DNA from: Candidatus Electrothrix communis
GTDB lineage: Bacteria > Desulfobacterota > Desulfobulbia > Desulfobulbales > Desulfobulbaceae
Assembly (NCBI GenBank): GCA_030644725.1
Contig: CP130629.1
Coordinates: forward strand, 1,357,572-1,421,571
Length of the DNA stretch: 64,000 nt
Direction of reading: 5' to 3'
Positions 18,329 to 26,078 of the stretch are shown here, in pieces. The notes beneath the pieces are model-generated. The model was not told where the DNA came from and searched no databases. It saw only the letters and a program-made list of their open reading frames with translations. The number at the start of each line of letters is the position of its first letter. Position 1 is the first letter of the stretch. The position numbers and the translations under genes are program-made.

Positions 18329-18430
18329 AGCTGTTCCTCCTCGCCTAGCTATTCAGGATAACCGCATAAATTTCCTCTATTCATCCTATGAATCCGTTTA
18401 TGCTTTGTCAAGGTATTCTTGTTGAACGCC

Positions 18431-19612
18431 TTACAGCAACAGGCCAAGGATTGCGAGCATGAACAGGGCAAAACCAACTCCGGCAAAGAAAGCCCCGTCG
18501 ATTCCCCAAAGCATAAAAAAGATCCCCATCAGGAGAGGTCCTAAGGTCTGGCCCAACCGCAGAATCGTGCCGTTGACCGCCATGAAGGAGGCCCGGTACT
18601 CCAGAGGAGCCAGGGCAGTCAGCATGGTCTGGACACTGGGGATATTCAGGCCTTGGGCCACGCCGAAAAGAAAAACTGGAAAAAGCAGGACGGGAATATT
18701 CGGCATAAAGGGGATAAGGGAGAGGGCCACGGCATAGAGGATATACGCTGCAATAAGAAGCTGTTTTTTAGTGTAATACTTTGCCAACCTCCCCATTTGG
18801 GAGGAAGTGAAGGCCATAGTGAAGGACATAGCGGACATGATCAGGCCGATAATTGGCGTGGATGCCTGAAAGCTCTGGCTGAGCAGGAGGGGGAAATAGG
18901 TGAGATAGGAGCCGTAGAGGATAATAAAAGTGACAAGGCTAGTCAGAAAGAGCACCGCAACCTCGCGCTGCTGCACGGCCTGCCGGATATTGCCCAGGTA
19001 GCCCTTGAGGGGGCGATTATTCTTCGGTTCTGGATTGTTCAGCGCGAACAGGACAAAAAGGCCCACAGGAAGCGCAATAAGGGGGAGAAGAAAAGGATAA
19101 TGCCAGCCTGCCGCAGCCAAGAGACCGCCGATGGCAGGATAGCCAGCCACTCCGAGACTGAGCACACTGGTGTTATAGCCCATAGCGGTGTCCCGCTCTC
19201 TGCCGGTGTAGAGATCACCAATCAGGGCGACGTTAATTGCAGGCAGGGCTGCTGCGCCAGCTCCCTGAAAAAAACGAAGGATGAGGAGCAGCTGGAAATC
19301 CTGGACCAGGGCGCAGGCTCCGCCAGCCAAGGCGAAGAGAAAGAGGGACGGGGCCAGAACCCGCTTTCTCCCGAAGCGGTCAGCTAAGACACCGAGGATC
19401 GGGGTGAGAAAAATGCCCGGCACCGTGAATGCGGTGATCAGCAGCCCGATACTTCTGGGAGAAATATTCAGTTCCTTGATGATCTTGGGAAAGGCCGGGG
19501 TGATGCTGGCAACCCCCATGACGGCCATCAGGGTGACGGAGAAGATGATGTGGAGATTGCGGTCTTGCAGGAGGTTGCGATTGGCCGGGGGATCTTGTTG
19601 TTCTGGAATCAT
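18431..19612 (-). CDS. Major facilitator superfamily transporter
   Basis: 393 residues with about 12 hydrophobic helices. The MFS motif A between helices 2 and 3 is present (GVLADRFGRKRVL, about 74-86), and RFFQGAGAAALPAINVALIGDL fits helix 4 of the drug/proton antiporter (DHA) group. It probably exports a small hydrophobic or sugar-like compound using the proton gradient. Neighbours give no hint about substrate: upstream is the ATPase-nuclease gene, downstream the HU-like gene. Confidence 0.87.
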   Translation of the reverse strand: MIPEQQDPPANRNLLQDRNLHIIFSVTLMAVMGVASITPAFPKIIKELNISPRSIGLLITAFTVPGIFLTPILGVLADRFGRKRVLAPSLFLFALAGGACALVQDFQLLLILRFFQGAGAAALPAINVALIGDLYTGRERDTAMGYNTSVLSLGVAGYPAIGGLLAAAGWHYPFLLPLIALPVGLFVLFALNNPEPKNNRPLKGYLGNIRQAVQQREVAVLFLTSLVTFIILYGSYLTYFPLLLSQSFQASTPIIGLIMSAMSFTMAFTSSQMGRLAKYYTKKQLLIAAYILYAVALSLIPFMPNIPVLLFPVFLFGVAQGLNIPSVQTMLTALAPLEYRASFMAVNGTILRLGQTLGPLLMGIFFMLWGIDGAFFAGVGFALFMLAILGLLL

Positions 19613-19649
19613 GGGATTGCCGTGTTCAGGGTCTCAGGGGTGCCGCCGG

Positions 19650-21266
19650 TCAGCATCCCCATATTTCAATCCGGCGACTGCCGCATCTCTCGCTTCGATG
19701 CCAGATTTTCGTCTCCCATGCCGTCTTCGGGTCCCGGTCAAACAGCACAAGATGCACCTCGTCGGCAGCAAAGGCATCTGCGTACTCAACAGCCTGTTGC
19801 CCGCCCTGTTCAACAAGCCTATCCAGACTGCCCCGCAGGATCTTTAGTTCAATAACAATCCGTTGCACCTCCCCGTAATATCCCTGTTCCCTATCCAGCG
19901 GCCATTCAATGGCCAGATCGGTGCGTTTACGCCCCAGCCCGTATTCCCGGTTGATCCTGCCGCCGCTGTTGATGATCCGCTGGAGAAAGGCCTGCATCAA
20001 GAGCTGCGGCCCGGCCTCCTTATAGTCGAAGCGTTCGATCCAGGATGCTGAATGCTCCCGGAAGAACTGCTGAAAAGCGGCCATCAGCTTGTTCATGTTC
20101 AGCCGGTGATCTGGATCAACATACCATTCCTGCTGCTCGACAATGGTGTCCTGGGTCGAAGCGGTCAGTTCCCTGGGGATGATCTCTTGGTAGATGCGAT
20201 TGGCAATCCGCACCTGCGGCTTTCGCTGAATCAGGCCGAGATCCTCCAGATACTGAAGATCATCTGTCGGCACCTGAAACCCGGTCTCCTCACCGGAAAG
20301 GAGCAGAGAGATCGTTCGCCGCACCCGTGCTTCCTGCAACTTGTCAGCCAGCTGATCAAGATGGGTTGCGCGGGATTGGATCAGGCGTTCCCGCGCAGCC
20401 TGATACTGCTGCAAGGTGATATCCGCAGTACGATCACGGGCGGTTTTGTCCTTCCAGGCCATCTCGTAGGCCAAGGCATTGACCAGCCAGGGCTGCCCTT
20501 GGGTGTCCTGCCAGACTTCGGCAAAGATCTCCGGGGCGAACCCCTGACCGGTTTCCTGGCTATGCTGTTGATAGAGCAGGGTGATTTCTTCCTGACTAAA
20601 GTTACCCATGCGCAGGGATTCCGCTTTGATGTTAAAGGCGGACCCGCCAGTGATCACCTCTCCATCCGCCTGTTGGATACGGTAATCTTTGACATCCCGC
20701 ACACCGCAGAGGACCACCGTCTGGGGAAAGGTTGCCGGTCGCTGATTATAGCCTTTGCGGAGCTGGCGGAGCAGGGAGATCAGGGTATCACCGACCAGGG
20801 CGTCCACCTCATCCAGAAGCAGGACAACAGGCTTTGCACTTTCTCTGGACCAACGGGCCAGAAGAGCTTCCAGAATACCGTGGCCCCCACGTTGTTCCTT
20901 TTCTTCTCTGATCCATTGATGTAGGCGTTTATCCTTCAGGTATACAGAGGCGGATGCGGCAATGGCACCGGCTACCTCAAAGAGGCCCTGGTCAACATTA
21001 TTCCGCGCAGTCTGGGCTGTTTCAATATTGGCATACAGGCAGATATACTCGTCTCTGCTGTTCAGGTGCTCCATCAGGGTCAGCAGGAGGGAGGTCTTGC
21101 CGGTCTGGCGGGGGGCGTGGAGGACAAAGTATTTCTTCTGTTGGATCAGGAGGAGGAGTTCATCCGCATCCAGCCGGGAGAGCGGCGGCAAGGCGTAATG
21201 ATCCTCCAGGTTGACCGGGCCTGCGGTGTTGAAGAATTTTATAGGGGCTGTGGTTCTTTTTTGCAA
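19650..21266 (-). CDS. AAA/STAND-like ATPase with C-terminal PD-(D/E)XK nuclease-like domain
   Basis: 538 residues. Walker A is VLHAPRQTGKTSLL (about 48-61), Walker B VVLLLDEVDAL (about 146-156), and a sensor-like segment VVLCGVRDVKDYR follows; a winged-helix-like region with QVPTDDLQYLEDLGLI comes next. The last 120 residues show GLGRKRTDLAIEW followed by IVIELKILRG and QAVEYADAF, the D...ExK and Gln pattern of PD-(D/E)XK nucleases. Proteins of this make-up are frequent accessory genes in filamentous and multicellular bacteria and of uncertain role. The start is a TTG inside a duplicated segment, so the true start could differ. It follows the Rpn gene by six bases. Confidence 0.8.
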   Translation of the reverse strand: MQKRTTAPIKFFNTAGPVNLEDHYALPPLSRLDADELLLLIQQKKYFVLHAPRQTGKTSLLLTLMEHLNSRDEYICLYANIETAQTARNNVDQGLFEVAGAIAASASVYLKDKRLHQWIREEKEQRGGHGILEALLARWSRESAKPVVLLLDEVDALVGDTLISLLRQLRKGYNQRPATFPQTVVLCGVRDVKDYRIQQADGEVITGGSAFNIKAESLRMGNFSQEEITLLYQQHSQETGQGFAPEIFAEVWQDTQGQPWLVNALAYEMAWKDKTARDRTADITLQQYQAARERLIQSRATHLDQLADKLQEARVRRTISLLLSGEETGFQVPTDDLQYLEDLGLIQRKPQVRIANRIYQEIIPRELTASTQDTIVEQQEWYVDPDHRLNMNKLMAAFQQFFREHSASWIERFDYKEAGPQLLMQAFLQRIINSGGRINREYGLGRKRTDLAIEWPLDREQGYYGEVQRIVIELKILRGSLDRLVEQGGQQAVEYADAFAADEVHLVLFDRDPKTAWETKIWHRSERCGSRRIEIWGC

Positions 21267-21298
21267 AGCTGTTCAGTTGTTTTTGTTTTTTTGCTTTG
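21256..21298. repeat. Direct repeat, copy 1 (downstream flank of the Rpn gene)
   Basis: The 43 bases starting CTTTTTTGCAAAGCTGTTCA recur at 22244-22287 with two or three differences. Copy 1 covers the last codons of the Rpn gene and the TTG start of the ATPase-nuclease gene. Confidence 0.8.
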
Positions 21299-22112
21299 AG
21301 CCCTGCAACTGCTCGACCTCATATACAGAAAGCCCGGTAATTGCAGCAACAACCTGCACCTCCAATCCTTGTTCCAAGGATCGCCTGGCAATCATCATTT
21401 TTTCATCTTTTCTGCCTTTTTCAACCGCACCTTTTTGGAAATAAATAAAATCCCGCCTTTTGCTCTGCAACTCCAGTTCTTCCTCCGGCAGGCCGGCTGT
21501 ATTCGCCATGTTGAATGCTTCCTGCAACAAAGGTTCTGTAAAGGTTACCGGGATGAAATCAAGTTCTCCGGCATGTTTGATAAAATAGAGCCATTTTTCG
21601 GTGATGGTTGTCAATTCATCTTCACGCTTTGTAAACTTGGGCAGCTCGACAAAAATTAATTCAATATCATCACTATATTTCAACAAGGTATCTTTTTCCC
21701 GAACATTCCAGTAAGAAATCACCTTGTCGAACTCCTCGAACATCGGAAAATCAGTGATAGTCAGGGCTATAATCGGTTCTAATCCCGTGTATTGCTGCGC
21801 CCGTTTTAGCTGATTGGAGTACAGCTTTGCAGCATTGTACAATACCCGCTTTTCAAAGCCCTCCACATTGAGAACCTGCATCTCTATGATCACTTTTGTC
21901 TGATTCGACAGGACAGCCTTGACATCCACGTAACTGTCCTTCATACCTTTGAGCAAAGGAATCTGGTAGGGATCAACGATGGTAAGGTCTGTTACTTTGG
22001 CGTTTTCAAAATCAATAATGGCGTTAAGGAAATTAATCAGGATATTTTTGGAATGCTCACTGCCGAAGACTTTTTTAAACGCGAAGTCGGTTTTGACGTC
22101 TAAGAATTGCAT
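21273..22112 (-). CDS. Rpn/PD-(D/E)XK family putative transposase nuclease
   Basis: 279 residues. The N-terminus DVKTDFAFKKVFGSEHSKN and the core YVDVKAVLSNQTKVIIEMQV (about 62-81) are diagnostic of the PDDEXK_2/Rpn family; the catalytic D and ExQ residues are visible there. Rpn proteins are Ca-stimulated DNA endonucleases that promote recombination and are over-represented in bacteria with many accessory genes. The C-terminus (QGSKQKNKNN) is low-complexity and encoded by a repeat. Flanking direct repeats at 21256 and 22244 suggest the gene arrived as a cassette between the TPR and ATPase genes. Confidence 0.88.
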   Translation of the reverse strand: MQFLDVKTDFAFKKVFGSEHSKNILINFLNAIIDFENAKVTDLTIVDPYQIPLLKGMKDSYVDVKAVLSNQTKVIIEMQVLNVEGFEKRVLYNAAKLYSNQLKRAQQYTGLEPIIALTITDFPMFEEFDKVISYWNVREKDTLLKYSDDIELIFVELPKFTKREDELTTITEKWLYFIKHAGELDFIPVTFTEPLLQEAFNMANTAGLPEEELELQSKRRDFIYFQKGAVEKGRKDEKMMIARRSLEQGLEVQVVAAITGLSVYEVEQLQGSKQKNKNN

Positions 22113-22189
22113 GAGGGCATCCTCTCTGAGTTTTTTGTAGTCGGATAGGTCCGCTTGAATAAAACGAAAGAAGACTGTCTATTTCTCTA

Positions 22190-22213
22190 ATTATCTGATT
22201 ATCTGATTATCTG
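22190..22213. repeat. Three tandem 8-bp units
   Basis: ATTATCTG is repeated three times head to tail in the gap between the TPR gene and the Rpn gene. It is a short satellite that could vary in copy number. Confidence 0.85.
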
Positions 22214-22243
22214 ATTTCGTTGCACTCAATCAAATCTACGCAA

Positions 22244-22287
22244 CTTTTTTGCAAAGCTGTTTAGTTGTTTGTGTTTTTTTTGCTTTG
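22244..22287. repeat. Direct repeat, copy 2 (upstream flank of the Rpn gene)
   Basis: Matches 21256-21298 apart from two or three positions and T-run length. It lies eight bases past the stop codon of the TPR gene. Together the copies bracket about 0.95 kb containing the whole Rpn gene. Confidence 0.8.
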
Positions 22288-22294
22288 TTCTCTC

Positions 22295-24235
22295 TTAGCC
22301 CTGCTCCTTCAGCTGGCGTAACTGTTCCAGGCATTTTTCCGCCCGTAGGGGCATGGTGAATTCATGGTACTTATCTGCGGCCTTTTGCCAATACTCTGCC
22401 GCCTGTTGTGGTTTCCCTTGAGCCTGATAAAGTTCGGCAAAGCCTTCCAGGCATTCGGCCACACCTTCCCAGCCTTGAATACGTTCAAATAGGGCTGATG
22501 ATTGCTCAAGATATTGTTGAGCGGAAGCAAAATCCTTGGTCTGCACGGCTAACCTGCCAAACATCCTCAAGCTGTCTGCTTCGCCCACAGGGTCAGCGAT
22601 ATTTTCATAAGATTGCTGGGCACCTGCAAAACATTTCTCGGCCTCCAAAAACTTAGGCAGCCGGAGATACACCTCACCAAGGGCTTGAAGGCAGTTGGCC
22701 TGACCGAGCCGAGCACCAATTTCACCGTAGAGCGGCATCGCCTCCTCATACCGCTTGCGGGCATCTCCAAGTTCTGACAGACGAAGATGCACGTCGCCAA
22801 GGGCTTTCAGGCAGTTGGCCTGACCGAGCCGAGCACCAATTTCACCGTAGAGCGGCATCGCCTCCTCATACCGCTTGCGGGCATCTCCAAGTTCTGACAG
22901 ACGAAGATGCACGTCGCCAAGGGCTTTCAGGCAGTTGGCCTGACCGAGCCGAGCACCAATTTCACCGTAGAGCGGCATCGCCTCCTCATACCGCTTGCGG
23001 GCATCTCCAAGTTCTGACAGACGAAGATGCACGTCGCCAAGGGCTTGAAGGCAGTTGGCCTGACCGAGCCGAGCACCAATTTCACCGTAGAGCGGCATCG
23101 CCTCCTCATACCGCTTGCGGGCATCTCCAAGTTCTGACAGACTCAGATGCACGTCGCCAAGGGCTTTCAGGCAGTTGGCCTGACCGAGCCGATCACCAAT
23201 TTCACCGTAGAGCGGCATCGCCTCCTCATACCGCTTGCGGGCATCTCCAAGTTCTGACAGACGAAGATGCACGTCGCCAAGGGCTTGAAGGCAGTTGGCC
23301 TGACCGAGCCGATCACCAATTTCACCGTAGAGCGGCATCGCCTCCTCATACCGCTTGCGGGCATCTCCAAGTTCTGACAGACGAAGATGCACGTCGCCAA
23401 GGGCTTGAAGGCAGTTGGCCTGACCGAGCCGATCACCAATTTCACCGTAGAGCGGCATCGCCTCCTCATACCGCTTGCGGGCATCTCCAAGTTCTGACAG
23501 ACGAAGATGCACGTCGCCAAGGGCTTTCAGGCAGTTGGCTGCTAGATACTGATCATCCTCCTTAACCTTCACCTTCGTCAAGGGAATCAGCTCCAAGGCA
23601 TCCTTGGCCTGTTGATTGCGGGAATAGCGCATATCCACCTTTGCCTGCCGGAACAGAAAATACAGCACTGCCTTATCCGGCAGCCGCTTCATTTCCCGGT
23701 GTTCCTGTACTGCCTGGAGCAGGCTTTCTGCCCTGTCATAGGCGAAATAGGGCGAGTTTGTCCAATGAACACAGGTGTTGTTGAGGGCATCAGCCCCCTC
23801 TTCAGGCTTGGCAATTATCTGATGATAGATGGTTTCAATCTGCCAGGTAATATCCTCCTGATCTTGGGCTTTACAATACGCAAAGGCACGACTGGAAATC
23901 TCCCGATACCATTCTTCATCTTCCTTACAAAGCCGCTCCTGCAACAGCTTACGGCTACGCTCATGGACGTTGTACCGTCCCTCACCGGGATAGGGTTCGA
24001 TATAGGGCTGCTCAAGCAGTTCGGCAAACTGCCCCTCATCCAAAGGCTGATCCAGCAGGGCATTAAGGAAGGCTCGATCAAAGAAACGCGGTACCGCAGC
24101 AGCCCGGACAGCGGCTTGCAGTTCTTTCGGCAGCTGGGCAATACTGAAGCGCAGGGACAGCCAGTCACGTTCCTCCTGACTCTCACAGGCTTGGAGCTGC
24201 TCCAGTAATTCCTGATAGGGATTGGTTTCTGACAT
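22295..24235 (-). CDS. Winged-helix/TPR protein, C-terminal half of a split STAND-like NTPase
   Basis: 646 residues. Residues 1-115 (LSLRFSIAQLPKELQAAVRA, then FAELLEQPYIEPYPGEGRYN and VHERSRKLLQERL) look like the helical/winged-helix part that follows the NTPase in STAND proteins. Then come TPR-type helices, seven near-identical 40-residue units (ALGDVHLRLSELGDARKRYE and EAMPLYGEIGARLGQANCL, about 237-516) and three diverged units to the end. TPR arrays of STAND proteins sense ligands or partners and gate oligomerisation. The ATG lies six bases after the stop of the P-loop NTPase gene, so the pair is one translational unit. In most relatives I would expect a single fused protein. No catalytic residues are present here. 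Confidence 0.8.
   Translation of the reverse strand: MSETNPYQELLEQLQACESQEERDWLSLRFSIAQLPKELQAAVRAAAVPRFFDRAFLNALLDQPLDEGQFAELLEQPYIEPYPGEGRYNVHERSRKLLQERLCKEDEEWYREISSRAFAYCKAQDQEDITWQIETIYHQIIAKPEEGADALNNTCVHWTNSPYFAYDRAESLLQAVQEHREMKRLPDKAVLYFLFRQAKVDMRYSRNQQAKDALELIPLTKVKVKEDDQYLAANCLKALGDVHLRLSELGDARKRYEEAMPLYGEIGDRLGQANCLQALGDVHLRLSELGDARKRYEEAMPLYGEIGDRLGQANCLQALGDVHLRLSELGDARKRYEEAMPLYGEIGDRLGQANCLKALGDVHLSLSELGDARKRYEEAMPLYGEIGARLGQANCLQALGDVHLRLSELGDARKRYEEAMPLYGEIGARLGQANCLKALGDVHLRLSELGDARKRYEEAMPLYGEIGARLGQANCLKALGDVHLRLSELGDARKRYEEAMPLYGEIGARLGQANCLQALGEVYLRLPKFLEAEKCFAGAQQSYENIADPVGEADSLRMFGRLAVQTKDFASAQQYLEQSSALFERIQGWEGVAECLEGFAELYQAQGKPQQAAEYWQKAADKYHEFTMPLRAEKCLEQLRQLKEQG
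22681..23540. repeat. Seven tandem 120-bp repeats inside the TPR gene
   Basis: Units start at 22681, 22801, 22921, 23041, 23161, 23281 and 23401, each exactly 120 bases, followed by a partial unit to about 23540. They are almost identical in DNA. Differences are confined to CTTTCAG/CTTGAAG (Lys/Gln), GAG/GAT (Ala/Asp) and one CGAAG/CTCAG (Arg/Ser). The first three Asp-type units are contiguous, showing recent unit duplication. Confidence 0.97.
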
Positions 24236-24241
24236 GGGGAA

Positions 24242-25015
24242 TCAGGACAGCCGGGGAAAGGTTTTGATAACCTCGATAATCTTTGCCGGATTACCCTTAA
24301 AGGCGTGACAGAGACCGGCAAGGTAGGTCAGAGGAGGATCGACAGGAACCCGTAATCCCAAAGCCTTGACCACGGGCAACCAGTGTTCGGCTTCAGGTAC
24401 CCCGAACAACGTATGTTCACAGCAGCAATCGGCCCAGTCCTCGCAGGTATCTGTAGAGGGGATCTTCTGTCCGGCCACCACCAAACGCAACTGACGGCTG
24501 GCACGGGGCAGACGGACAATGATGCTGTTCAACCAAGTACGGAGATCATCCGCTGCCTTTTCATAGGTATCCACCGCCAACAGCATCGGGCTTTCCAGCT
24601 GGCTTGTATCTTCCAACCAGGCATCGGTGAGCATGATGCGCCGCTCCTCGCGCTCCTCCTTGCTCCCGCTGCTCAGCACTACATTGATCTGATTGCTATT
24701 GCCCTCAATCTGGTTGTCCCGGATCTCTACGTTATGCTGTTGCAGCCATCGGCTGAAGGCAGGCAATTTGTCTCGGCCCGCATGATGAACAGTGCGGCTG
24801 AAGACCTCGGCGGCATTGACCCCGTCCTGCTTGCAATCCACAAAAACTTGACAGGCGTCAGCCGGAGCCATGCGGCGGCAATTACGTAACAGACTGGTCT
24901 TGCCGCTGCCGGATTGGCCACTGAACAGAAGAATCGGTTCCGAGCATTCCTCCTGCCACAGACGGGCAAAAGAGGCTCGCGGCTCCTGATAATTCGCTAA
25001 AACATCTGCTTTCAT
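24242..25015 (-). CDS. P-loop NTPase, N-terminal half of a split STAND-like system
   Basis: 257 residues. Walker A is LLFSGQSGSGKTSLL (about 29-43); the Walker B strand is MLLAVDTYEKA (about 143-153), an Asp followed by Thr-Tyr-Glu as in some STAND groups; LRLVVAGQKIP looks like the sensor strand. Residues 95-110 (IRDNQIEGNSNQINVVLSSG) form an Asn/Ile/Gly-rich insert of the same style as the C-terminus of the upstream small membrane protein. There is no winged helix or repeat domain; those are in the next gene. It starts three bases after the stop of the membrane protein gene and ends six bases before the TPR gene, so all three are tightly coupled. Confidence 0.8.
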   Translation of the reverse strand: MKADVLANYQEPRASFARLWQEECSEPILLFSGQSGSGKTSLLRNCRRMAPADACQVFVDCKQDGVNAAEVFSRTVHHAGRDKLPAFSRWLQQHNVEIRDNQIEGNSNQINVVLSSGSKEEREERRIMLTDAWLEDTSQLESPMLLAVDTYEKAADDLRTWLNSIIVRLPRASRQLRLVVAGQKIPSTDTCEDWADCCCEHTLFGVPEAEHWLPVVKALGLRVPVDPPLTYLAGLCHAFKGNPAKIIEVIKTFPRLS

Positions 25016-25018
25016 GGA

Positions 25019-25309
25019 TCAGTCGTTGCCGCTGTCTATCTTAGCGCGGTTGCCGTCAATCTCGTTCTGATCAATCTTTCCGCCGTTATGGGCTTTAAGT
25101 TCGTGATCATCACCGATGATTTTATTACTACTGACGCTGGTGACCGGTGGCTCAGCCGGGGCATGGGTTGCAACGCTTCCCTGGACACCATCCCGGTTGA
25201 CCTTGATATCCCCAGAGCGGAACTTATCCTTCAGCACCGCAATCACAAAACAGACAACTATAACCAGGCCCACAGTGATAACAAATGCGAGTTGTACGTT
25301 TTCCGACAT
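25019..25309 (-). CDS. Small single-pass membrane protein of the split STAND unit
   Basis: From the ATG at 25309, chosen because AAGGAG lies seven bases upstream, the product has 96 residues. One membrane helix spans about 6-26 (LAFVITVGLVIVVCFVIAVL), followed by a basic patch and a cytoplasmic or periplasmic tail ending GGKIDQNEIDGNRAKIDSGN. The tail repeats the I-x-x-N-x-I-x-G-N style found in the neighbouring NTPase. I recognise no named family. Its place as first gene of a three-gene unit suggests a membrane-bound effector or anchor for the NTPase, which is inference. The upstream 350 bases contain only repeats and a lysS remnant. Confidence 0.7.
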   Translation of the reverse strand: MSENVQLAFVITVGLVIVVCFVIAVLKDKFRSGDIKVNRDGVQGSVATHAPAEPPVTSVSSNKIIGDDHELKAHNGGKIDQNEIDGNRAKIDSGND

Positions 25310-25348
25310 GGTTTTCTCCTTGTCACAGGGTATATACTGGAACCAAAA

Positions 25349-25409
25349 GTAGGGGCAAACCCATGTGTTCGCCCTATTGTTCAGGGCAGACACGCAGGTC
25401 TGCCCCTAC
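25349..25409. repeat. Dispersed palindromic repeat family 1, copy A
   Basis: Bounded by GTAGGGGCA and TGCCCCTAC as 9-bp perfect terminal inverted repeats, with GTTCGCCCT and AGGGCAGAC inside. Related copies lie at 29904-29975 and 55215-55299, and a partial one at 31462-31489. Confidence 0.85.
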
Positions 25410-25455
25410 AATCCCGCCCAGGAATTGGGATCTTATTTTCTGGGAATTCGCTAAG

Positions 25456-25502
25456 AACCCTGAAAGGGTTCAACAATAGCAGCTCAGGGTAACACCCTGA
25501 GC
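25456..25502 (+). repeat. Dispersed repeat family 2, copy A
   Basis: AACCCTGAAAGGGTT joined to CAGCTCAGGGTAACACCCTG, two adjacent palindromes. The same element is at 40563-40609 on the other strand, differing at a few bases. Confidence 0.85.
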
Positions 25503-25527
25503 ATAACATGCCAATTTTAGAAAACCT

Positions 25528-25640
25528 ACTTCTTCTTTTTCTTCCTCTTCGGCTCAGCAACAACCCCAGCCTTCAGCTGCGGAAAGAGAATCACGTCCCG
25601 GATGGACGGCGAATCGGTGAACCAGCCGGTCAATCCCGAT
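25528..25640 (-). pseudogene. Decayed duplicate of the lysS 3' end
   Basis: The reverse strand reads TDSPSIRDVILFPQLKAGVV then AEPKRKKKKK and a stop, almost the exact C-terminus of the intact LysS encoded at 26075-26180. Identity continues upstream through a GIDRL-like segment that is out of frame because of an approximately 10-base deletion. The intact and decayed copies bracket the hicB-like gene. Confidence 0.9.
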
Positions 25641-25658
25641 ACACCGATTGGTTGAAAC

Positions 25659-26078
25659 TCACTCAAAGCTCAACACAAGCCTCTTGCCGAGAGCAGCCGC
25701 AGCCTTGTCGATCATTTTCAGCGTCGGAGAATTATGCGGATTTTCGAGCCGTTTGACCGACGGCCAGGAAGTCTCAAGTATTCTTGCAAGATCTGCAAGC
25801 GACTTGCCTTCCCGCGATTTACGGATCAACAAAGCGGCCTGCACTTTGACGTCAGGCGGAATCAAATAAATATTATTACCCGTTACTGAAGAAGGTTCGG
25901 GGAGATCCAATCCTTCGTCAAGACGGTACTCCAAGGTCAGCCTAAGCACCTCAGAAGCATTAAACAGAGCCTCCGCCAAGGTTTCTCCTTGAGTCACAGC
26001 CTCTTCAATGTCGGGAAAAGAGACAAAGAAAAGGCCGTCCTCTTCAAGGATTATCTGTGCGGGGTATTGACTGTTCAC
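25659..26078 (-). CDS. HicB-like antitoxin with C-terminal helix-turn-helix, no HicA visible
   Basis: 139 residues from a GTG that overlaps the lysS stop codon (GTGA). Residues 5-55 are the HicB fold (AQIILEEDGLFFVSFPDIEE followed by ALFNASEVLRLTL). The C-terminal 65 residues form an XRE-like DNA-binding domain (KSLADLARILETSWPSVKRLE). HicB normally neutralises the HicA mRNA interferase and represses its own operon. No HicA-like frame exists on either side: upstream is lysS, downstream a lysS remnant. It is therefore an orphan, perhaps a solitary regulator or a leftover of a toxin-antitoxin cassette. Confidence 0.8.
   Translation of the reverse strand: MNSQYPAQIILEEDGLFFVSFPDIEEAVTQGETLAEALFNASEVLRLTLEYRLDEGLDLPEPSSVTGNNIYLIPPDVKVQAALLIRKSREGKSLADLARILETSWPSVKRLENPHNSPTLKMIDKAAAALGKRLVLSFE

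Noticed and set aside
22681-23540. CRISPR-like regular 120-bp repetition
   Set aside because: Units are in one reading frame, have no unique spacers and encode TPR motifs.
25659-26078. Complete HicAB toxin-antitoxin pair
   Set aside because: No HicA-like frame on either side of the HicB-like gene.
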